The notes below the pieces were generated by a model. That model ran no database searches. It saw nothing but the letters and a program-made list of their open reading frames with translations, and was not told where the DNA came from. DNA of 49,930 nucleotides from an uncultured Mucilaginibacter sp. (GTDB taxonomy: Bacteria; Bacteroidota; Bacteroidia; Sphingobacteriales; Sphingobacteriaceae), in contig CAIWRU010000074.1 of assembly GCA_903915155.1 (NCBI GenBank), forward strand, positions 1 to 49,930, given 5' to 3'. Position numbers and translations under genes: made by a program. Of the stretch, positions 44,961 through 49,930 are shown piece by piece (the first letter of the stretch is position 1; each line of letters begins with the position of its first letter).

Positions 44961-45029
44961 AGGGCAAGGGCGGTTTGGTTGGTAGGGATAGTTTTAAACA
45001 AAGAGCAGAGTTGTTAACAAAGATCGGCT

Positions 45030-45118
45030 AGCCCCACCCAAACCCTCCCCGGTAGGGAGGGCTTAAAAAAACTTGTATTAAAGTCTCCCCCTACCGGGGG
45101 GAGATTTAGAGGGGGGCT
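45030..45118. repeat. C/G-rich hairpin repeat overlapping the msrB 3' end
   Basis: AGCCCCACCC..CCTCCCCGGTAGGGAGG, spacer, AAGTCTCCCCCTACCGGG..GAGATTTAGAGGGG. The last three msrB codons and its stop are inside it. Confidence 0.88.
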
Positions 45119-45471
45119 GGCACAAACTTCATGCTCACCGAGTTTACACAATGCCTTACATTCTTAGGTGTCAGATATTCACCTTCAAATACGTGGCCCA
45201 GGTGTGCTCCGCAATTGGCGCATACTATCTCCACACGGCGTCCGTCCGCATCGGGTACACGTTTTACTGCGCCGGGTATCTCATCGTCGAAACTTGGCCA
45301 GCCGCAGTGCGATTCAAACTTGGTAGCCGATTCATACAACGGCGTGTCGCATCTTTTACACACGTATACGCCTTCGGCTTTGTTGTTTAATAATGCACCG
45401 GTGAATGGTCTTTCAGTGCCTTTATGCAGTATGATATATTCTTCTTCGGGTGTTAATTTATTATATTCCAT
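45106..45471 (-). CDS. msrB: Peptide-methionine (R)-S-oxide reductase
   Basis: 121 aa. Zinc ligands CKRCDTPL and CANCGAHLG, substrate-binding [10 protein letters not shown], and the catalytic Cys in [11 protein letters not shown] are all present. It reduces methionine-R-sulfoxide in proteins with thioredoxin. The C-terminal Ala-Pro-Leu and the stop codon come from a dispersed repeat, so the native end was probably altered by its insertion. Confidence 0.95.
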   Translation of the reverse strand: MEYNKLTPEEEYIILHKGTERPFTGALLNNKAEGVYVCKRCDTPLYESATKFESHCGWPSFDDEIPGAVKRVPDADGRRVEIVCANCGAHLGHVFEGEYLTPKNVRHCVNSVSMKFVPAPL

Positions 45472-45476
45472 TATTT

Positions 45477-45512
45477 ATTGAATTAGTGATTGAGCGAATT
45501 ATTGATTTTCAC
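45477..45512. repeat. ATTGAATTAGTGATTGAG word repeat upstream of msrB
   Basis: Units TTGAATTAGTGATTGAGCG and AATTATTGATTT start 6 bases before the msrB start codon. The same word recurs at 46197-46227 and 49468-49485. Confidence 0.5.
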
Positions 45513-45616
45513 TTGATACAATATACGACAATTTTGGGGGATTGAAGTTTGAATGAGGGTATGTTTACACTGGTTTGACAAGGCGTTTTTTAGTTTGAAT
45601 TGTTTACATTTATCAT

Positions 45617-46156
45617 ATGAAATACACCTTAACCTTACTTTCACTATTTCTTATCGCTTGTTCGCATCCAAGTCCAAAAGCAACTGTCATTATTCCCGAA
45701 AAACCTGTCGATACATCAAGATATGTAGTTTTTAAATTTGATACAGCGCGGGATAATCATTTGTTCAGGAAAGTAAATAAGCCTGCCGATTTGTCATCAT
45801 CAGAAATTGATAAAATAGAAGTCATAATCGCTGAAGAAGTAGTTGAATACAATAAGCATGAAAAAGCTTTTGTGGATAGCATAAACAAAAAATCTCATCG
45901 AAATGACCCTGCTAATGCTATCCCTTACGATAATTTGATAAGCCATCCCGAAAAGTATTATAAACAGTTTTTAGCAATTACTAATGGAAAAGGTGAAAAG
46001 GAAGTATGGGTAAGTTGCTTTTGCGATGTGGGGGATAAATCCTATTGGAAAAAAGATTGGGTTCGGGTAGAAGATGGCGGAAGTTGTTATTTTAAGATAA
46101 AAATAAATTTAACAACCAATAGAGTTGCGGGCTTTTATGTAAACGGTGTCGCCTAA
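45617..46156 (+). CDS. Hypothetical lipoprotein
   Basis: 179 aa with a short signal peptide and lipobox FLIAC (mature from about Cys15). The mature protein has a cystatin-like alpha+beta pattern; KEVWVSCFCD and GGSCYFKIKINLTT are distinctive cysteine-bearing strands. Similar small lipoproteins are common in Sphingobacteriaceae; no function is known to me. It is transcribed opposite to its neighbours. Confidence 0.72.
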   Translation: MKYTLTLLSLFLIACSHPSPKATVIIPEKPVDTSRYVVFKFDTARDNHLFRKVNKPADLSSSEIDKIEVIIAEEVVEYNKHEKAFVDSINKKSHRNDPANAIPYDNLISHPEKYYKQFLAITNGKGEKEVWVSCFCDVGDKSYWKKDWVRVEDGGSCYFKIKINLTTNRVAGFYVNGVA

Positions 46157-46196
46157 AACCAAAAAATCCCGACTATTAACCAGGATTAATTAATTA

Positions 46197-46267
46197 TTGA
46201 TTTAGTGAATGAGTGATTTACTGAATGCAAATCGCTTTCACCTTTCGCCTTTCAGCTTTTACCTTTA
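46197..46267. repeat. Two word repeats downstream of sucD
   Basis: ATTGATTTAGTGAATGAGTG..ACTGAATG (46197-46227) and CTTTCACCTTTCGCC..TTTCAGCTTTTACC (46235-46260). The second runs into the sucD stop codon, whose end GCTTAA fits the repeat word. Confidence 0.6.
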
Positions 46268-47143
46268 AGCTTTAGCAGCCAATTCTTCCGCCATTGCAGC
46301 GCCAATTTCAGCTGGCGAATCAACTACACGGATACCGCATTCTGTCATTATCTTCATTTTAGCGGCTGCGGTGTCATCGGCTCCGCCAACTATAGCGCCT
46401 GCGTGGCCCATACGGCGGCCCGGAGGCGCGGTTTGACCGGCGATGAACCCTACTACGGGTTTGGTGCCGTTTGCCTGTATCCAGCGTGCTGCTTCGGCTT
46501 CCATGCCGCCGCCTATTTCGCCTATCATGATGATGCCGTGGGTTTCAGGGTCGTTCATTAACAGCTCGACAGCTTGTTTGGTGGTGGTGCCTATTATAGG
46601 GTCGCCGCCAATACCTATGGCTGTGGTGATGCCAAGACCTGCTTTCACAACCTGGTCGACAGCTTCATAAGTTAATGTGCCTGATTTTGAAACTACACCA
46701 ACATGTCCTTTTTTGAAAATGAAGCCCGGCATAATACCAATCTTCGCTTCATCGGCAGTAATAATGCCGGGGCAATTTGGGCCTATAAGGCGGGTATCCC
46801 TGCCGGCAATATATTCTTTTACCATTATCATATCCTTTGTAGGGATACCTTCGGTAATACAAACTATAACTTTAATACCTGCTTCGGCAGCTTCCATAAT
46901 ACCATCGGCAGCAAAGGCAGGGGGGATGAATATGATAGATACATCAGCACCGGTTTGGGCAACTGCATCGGCAACGGTATTGAACACGGGCCTGTCAAGG
47001 TGGGTTTGACCACCTTTACCCGGCGTAACACCGCCAACTAACTGTGTGCCATAAGCAATCATTTGCTCGGCATGGTAGGTGCCTTCTTTACCGGTAAAAC
47101 CCTGGACAATAACCTTAGAATCTTTATTTACAAGAACACTCAT
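46265..47143 (-). CDS. sucD: Succinyl-CoA synthetase, alpha subunit
   Basis: 292 aa. A Rossmann CoA-binding domain with [16 protein letters not shown] is followed by the ligase domain, where the phosphorylated His is in [10 protein letters not shown]. Family length is about 290. It forms succinate from succinyl-CoA with NTP synthesis in the TCA cycle, together with SucC, which is not in this window. The stop codon is fused with a word repeat. Confidence 0.96.
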   Translation of the reverse strand: MSVLVNKDSKVIVQGFTGKEGTYHAEQMIAYGTQLVGGVTPGKGGQTHLDRPVFNTVADAVAQTGADVSIIFIPPAFAADGIMEAAEAGIKVIVCITEGIPTKDMIMVKEYIAGRDTRLIGPNCPGIITADEAKIGIMPGFIFKKGHVGVVSKSGTLTYEAVDQVVKAGLGITTAIGIGGDPIIGTTTKQAVELLMNDPETHGIIMIGEIGGGMEAEAARWIQANGTKPVVGFIAGQTAPPGRRMGHAGAIVGGADDTAAAKMKIMTECGIRVVDSPAEIGAAMAEELAAKA

Positions 47144-47167
47144 GAGTATGTTTTTCTTTTAGTACGG

Positions 47168-47175
47168 CAAAGCTA
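47168..47175 (-). promoter_or_regulatory. Candidate -7 element for sucD
   Basis: Reads TAGCTTTG on the minus strand, an exact TAnnTTTG, 25 bases before the sucD ATG, the same offset as the purH element. No -33 box was evident. Confidence 0.45.
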
Positions 47176-47229
47176 AAATATTTTTGTGCGTTGAAGGGAG
47201 GTTGGGGTAATTTTTTTGTAAAAAGTATG

Positions 47230-47331
47230 AGCCCCTCCTAAATCCTCCCCGGTAGGGAGGACTTTAAAAGCTGTCATGTTTTAGTTACAAATAAAAAAGT
47301 CTCCCCTACCGGGGGAGATTTAGAGGGGGCT
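47230..47331. repeat. C/G-rich hairpin repeat between sucD and the small membrane genes
   Basis: AGCCCCTCCTAAATCCTCCC..GGGAGGACTTT, AT-rich spacer, AAAGTCTCCCCTACCGGGGG then AGATTTAGAGGGGGCTT. It lies in the 361-base gap 47144-47504, which otherwise holds no supported gene apart from the TTGGCCGTCC copy. Confidence 0.88.
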
Positions 47332-47453
47332 TAAAAGCAAAGGCAGTGCTGCTATTAACGGCAGTCCCGCTATACGCTTATACTGTACATGCCTTAACCA
47401 CGAGGCAGGTATTCGCTGCTATCGGGTTTAGTTAAGATGGTATGGTGTAATGG

Positions 47454-47504
47454 TTGGCCGTCCATTTCCCCTGCCCATGCGCTGTGGACATTGGTGGACA
47501 GGGC
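47454..47504. repeat. TTGGCCGTCC repeat, copy 2
   Basis: TTGGCCGTCCATTTCCCCTG, then CCCATGCGCTGTGGACATTG and GTGGACAGGGC; about 90 percent identical to 48058-48108 by eye and in the same orientation. It touches the stop codon of the gene at 47505. Confidence 0.85.
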
Positions 47505-47831
47505 TTATTCCTTTGGATGCAAAGGTTTATTGATGCCCGGATGGTCTTTATTATATTCTACCTCAACGGTGTCGCCTATCCTAAGTGTCGTGTCATGCGA
47601 ATTTCCTGTATAATCCATAGCATTCACCTTGAAAGAATATGAATATGAAAATTTAGGTGCGACAGGTTGGTTCCCCATATAATTTTTCTCATTAATTATT
47701 ATCGCTTTAGTAATTTGAGGTTTGTCACCCAGAAAATGGTCTGTAAAAGAATTCATGGCTATTTTATAAATAAGATAACCTATAATGGCGACACCAAATA
47801 ATAACCAAAAAATAGTTTGGATTTTTTTCAT
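47505..47831 (-). CDS. Small membrane protein, DUF3592-like
   Basis: 108 aa. An N-terminal TM helix (about 7-25) is followed by a beta-rich domain with YSYSFKVNAMDYTGNSHD and TLRIGDTVEVEYNKDHP, the pattern of DUF3592-type proteins that sense or bind in the membrane periphery. It overlaps the stop of the 69-aa gene by 4 bases, so the two are coupled. The pair is bracketed by TTGGCCGTCC direct repeats. Confidence 0.7.
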   Translation of the reverse strand: MKKIQTIFWLLFGVAIIGYLIYKIAMNSFTDHFLGDKPQITKAIIINEKNYMGNQPVAPKFSYSYSFKVNAMDYTGNSHDTTLRIGDTVEVEYNKDHPGINKPLHPKE

Positions 47832-48037
47832 CTATTAAGCGCAATTGCAAATTCAATTATAGTAAGTAAAGCAATTAAACCAAATATCGCCAAGAAAAAC
47901 AAGCCTGCCTTTTTTAACCTCGTGTTATCCTTGTTTTTCCATCCATTTGTGAAATTTGGAATAACAAAAAAACACATCCCAACTATAATTATAATAGCTT
48001 TTAATAAGGTTAAGGCGATATATATGTCTTGTATCAT
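47828..48037 (-). CDS. Small two-helix membrane protein
   Basis: 69 aa, two TM helices (about 5-27 and 44-66) with a basic linker NGWKNKDNTRLKK. No family was recognised. It overlaps the DUF3592-like gene by 4 bases, and both may form a membrane complex. There is no other upstream gene on this strand for about 170 bases. Confidence 0.6.
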   Translation of the reverse strand: MIQDIYIALTLLKAIIIIVGMCFFVIPNFTNGWKNKDNTRLKKAGLFFLAIFGLIALLTIIEFAIALNR

Positions 48038-48057
48038 TTTTTACTTATGCCACTTTT

Positions 48058-48108
48058 TTGGCCGTCCATTCCCCCTGCCCATACCCTGCGGACATTAGTG
48101 GACAGGAT
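48058..48108. repeat. TTGGCCGTCC repeat, copy 3
   Basis: TTGGCCGTCCATTCCCCCTG, then CCCATACCCTGCGGACATTA and GTGGACAGG; direct repeat of copy 2. Confidence 0.85.
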
Positions 48109-48114
48109 TAAATA

Positions 48115-48195
48115 ATAATGAACACCGAATATTGAACATCGAACATCGAAGTTAACTTCATTATTCGTTATTCGAAATTCAGTGTTCGATATTAG
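48115..48195. repeat. Word repeat (GAACATCGAA type), long inverted repeat
   Basis: ATTGAACATCGAACATCGAA (48132-48151) and the matching TTCGTTATTCGAAATTCAG, TGTTCGATATT (48166-48194) fold on each other around GTTAAC at 48153-48158. Confidence 0.7.
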
Positions 48196-48225
48196 CACTC
48201 CCCCTTCAGGGGGTCGGGGGGCTAA
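48196..48225. repeat. C/G-rich hairpin repeat supplying the dctA stop
   Basis: CTCCCCCTTCAGGGGGTCGG followed by GGGGCTAAA. The dctA stop codon and last codons (SPPTP) lie inside. Confidence 0.75.
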
Positions 48226-49438
48226 ACTCCCCCTCGCTTTTCGCTATCACAATAGTAGCAATCCCATTCCCTATTAAATTGGTAATCGCCCTTGCTTCGC
48301 TCATAAACCGGTCTACCCCAAATAATATCGCCATGCCTTCAATGGGTATAATGTGGATGGCTGTTAGGGTTGATGTAAGGATGATGAACCCGCCGCCTGT
48401 TACTGCTGCTGCACCTTTTGAGGTGAGCATCAGTATGCCTATAATGGTCAGCTCCTGTGCGATGCTAAGGTCGATACGGAATACCTGTGCCAAGAATATC
48501 ACCGCCATCGACATATAGATGGTTGTCCCGTCGAGGTTAAAGCTGTAGCCTGTAGGTATCACTAAGCCCACTACCGATTTGGAGCAACCGTATTTCTCCA
48601 TCTTTTCTATCATGCTTGGCAATGCCGATTCGGATGATGAGGTGCCAAGTAGCAGTAATATCTCTTCTTTTATATATACCAAATATTTCCACAGGCTGAA
48701 TTTGTACAGGCGACAGATAATGTTAAGTACTACGAATATGAAGAGTATCATGGTTAAATAAACAGCGCCAAGCAGGTGAAGCATAGGTTGAAGTGTGCTT
48801 ATGCCATATTTGCCTATGGTAAAAGCCATACCAGCGAAAGCGCCTATAGGTGCCAGTTTCATCACCACCTTCATGATATTGAACAGCACTTTCGATAGTT
48901 TATCAATGCCCGATACAAAGCCGGTACCATCTTTGGCAAGTTTGCTCAAGCCGTAACCGAATAATATGGCGAAGAAAAGTATCTGCAAAATATCGCCATT
49001 GGTAAAAGCAGCGAATATGTTTGATGGTACGATATGGGTGAAGAAGTCGCCCCATTTCATATCGGCAGCAGCTTTTTGGTAGTCGGCAAGCTGTGCAGCG
49101 TTAGCAGCAACTACCGGATGATTCATGAAGGTGGCACCGGGTTTAAGCAGGTTGGCAACTGTTATGCCTATTATAAGGGCAAAGGTGGTAACTATCTCAA
49201 AGTAAAGCAGTGCCTTGCCGCCAACACGCCCAACCTTTTTCATATCGTGCATACCGGCAATACCTAATACGATGGTGCAGAAGATGATAGGGGCTATCAG
49301 CATGGTGATCATCCTGATAAATGTATCGCTGATCTGCTTGGCTGCTGGTGCAAAGCCAGGGAAGTAAGCGCCGACTATTACACCCAGTATAATGGCAACT
49401 AATACCTGGAAGGTTAAATTGGTGAGTAGGCGCTTCAT
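48206..49438 (-). CDS. dctA: DctA-type dicarboxylate/proton or sodium symporter
   Basis: 410 aa from the ATG at 49438, because MKRLLTNLTFQVLVA starts the first TM helix; the longer frame to 49537 encodes a repeat-derived leader. The DAACS family motifs are LLGTSSSESALPSM (serine-rich reentrant loop), PTGYSFNLDGTTIYM and KGAAAVTGGGFIIL. It imports C4-dicarboxylates or acidic amino acids. The C-terminal SPPTP and stop codon come from a C/G-rich repeat. Confidence 0.9.
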   Translation of the reverse strand: MKRLLTNLTFQVLVAIILGVIVGAYFPGFAPAAKQISDTFIRMITMLIAPIIFCTIVLGIAGMHDMKKVGRVGGKALLYFEIVTTFALIIGITVANLLKPGATFMNHPVVAANAAQLADYQKAAADMKWGDFFTHIVPSNIFAAFTNGDILQILFFAILFGYGLSKLAKDGTGFVSGIDKLSKVLFNIMKVVMKLAPIGAFAGMAFTIGKYGISTLQPMLHLLGAVYLTMILFIFVVLNIICRLYKFSLWKYLVYIKEEILLLLGTSSSESALPSMIEKMEKYGCSKSVVGLVIPTGYSFNLDGTTIYMSMAVIFLAQVFRIDLSIAQELTIIGILMLTSKGAAAVTGGGFIILTSTLTAIHIIPIEGMAILFGVDRFMSEARAITNLIGNGIATIVIAKSEGEFSPPTP

Positions 49439-49486
49439 TTGTTTTTGAATAACAAGTATAAGATTTTTTATTGAGTGAATGAGTAT

Positions 49487-49535
49487 GTGTCCGTCCGTTC
49501 GGTTACCCGGTAGGGTATAACGGACGGACGGACTC
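49487..49535. repeat. GTCCGTCCGTT hairpin upstream of dctA
   Basis: GTCCGTCCGTT (49489-49499) pairs with AACGGACGGACGGAC (49519-49533); the loop contains a nested TACCC/GGGTA hairpin. It is about 50 bases upstream of the dctA start and may lie in its leader. Confidence 0.7.
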
Positions 49536-49930
49536 ATGCGGTTGCAGGTATTTTAATTCATCACGGAATGACAAATAGTTAGGTATCTTTTATCAAATTT
49601 AAAATTTCAACCCTGAAATTTTAAAAATACTCCCCCATCATCATATTCATATATATGATTTGCTGTGTAGTGTAGTTGAGAAGTAATGTGGATAACGCGG
49701 TTATGGCTCGCTATAAAATATAGGCATTATTCTGTAAATTTAAAGAATAATCTTTATGTATTTCTCTTTGATTTATAATTATATTGCTGATAGGCAAGTG
49801 TCCGTCCGTTAGGGGTATAAGAGATATAAGGACACAAGCGGACGGGTATACTTATTTTTTCAGGGTGCCCTATCTGTCCTATTACAGTTAGTATCCTGAG
49901 CGGACGGACGGATTTTAACAACTTATTAAC
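49536..49930. other. Gene-free right end with two more GTCCGTCC units
   Basis: No supported gene. GTCCGTCCGTTAGGGGTATAA at 49800 is a relative of the dctA hairpin, with GCGGACGGG at about 49839, and an inverted CGGACGGACGG is at 49901-49911. The rest is AT-rich. Confidence 0.6.

Noticed and set aside
46197..48195. CRISPR array from the clustered short repeats
   Set aside because: Repeats differ in sequence and spacing, are inverted within each locus, and no cas genes are present.
49439..49537. Longer N-terminus for the DctA protein
   Set aside because: The extra 33 residues are read from the GTCCGTCC hairpin and an ATTGAGTGAATG word repeat; the ATG at 49438 starts the first TM helix.

Overview
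The window looks like chromosomal DNA of a Bacteroidota bacterium, most likely Sphingobacteriaceae near Mucilaginibacter or Pedobacter. This is inferred from the protein families (DUF4136 lipoprotein, Bacteroidota-type MacB/FtsX permease, TPR lipid-cluster proteins), from promoters of the form TAnnTTTG, from weak ribosome binding sites, and from the purH-mreBCD-mrdA-rodA order. No rRNA, tRNA, CRISPR array, phage or transposase gene was seen. The coding part is mostly housekeeping; the unusual material is between genes, where many short structured repeats sit.

Layout. Bases 2-5771 (+) hold a carbohydrate block: a GH31 alpha-glycosidase cut by the window edge, a GH65 glycosidase, a 204-bp MITE-like insertion, and a RhaT sugar/proton symporter. 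An LpxR-like outer-membrane protein and a TPR protein follow. Bases 8518-14248 (-) hold a tight eight-gene type II fatty-acid-synthase-like operon: ketoreductase, dehydratase-like hotdog, acyl carrier protein, ketosynthase, enoyl reductase, phosphopantetheinyl transferase, alpha/beta hydrolase and PlsC-like acyltransferase. It could make, prime, release and transfer its own acyl chain. Bases 14435-22507 (-) hold an NTF2-like lipoprotein, a MacB/FtsX permease, a histidine kinase, a secreted GH13 enzyme, a single-domain response regulator and thymidine kinase. Bases 22579-31349 hold an acidic Bacteroidota protein and the cell-shape set rodA, mrdA (PBP2), mreD, mreC, mreB and purH; a four-helix-bundle gene flanked by perfect inverted repeats interrupts the set between mreB and mreC.

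Bases 32033-40772 hold a DUF4136 lipoprotein, a vWA-like membrane protein that carries a dispersed repeat translated in frame, fabG, a retropepsin-like protein with PDZ, a flotillin-like SPFH protein and a lipoprotein. Bases 40777-44960 hold a CWC protein and the class I ribonucleotide reductase genes nrdB-nrdA. Upstream of nrdB is a leader that reads as a cobalamin riboswitch, one arm of which is made of a word repeat, followed by a hairpin that covers the approach to the nrdB start codon. Bases 45106-49438 hold msrB, a lipoprotein, sucD, two small membrane proteins bracketed by direct repeats, and a DctA-type symporter.

Repeat landscape. At least four families are visible by eye: (a) C/G-rich hairpin repeats with CTCCCC..GGGGAG cores; (b) AT-rich word repeats, each built from variants of one 7-10-mer folded into an imperfect hairpin; (c) a 50-bp TTGGCCGTCC element in three copies; (d) GTCCGTCCGTT hairpins near dctA. 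Many abut or supply the stop codon of a neighbouring gene, and two entered functional units (a vWA-like coding sequence and a riboswitch arm). The strongest leads are the riboswitch with its repeat-built arm, the self-contained acyl-chain operon, the in-frame repeat, and the inverted-repeat-flanked four-helix-bundle gene.
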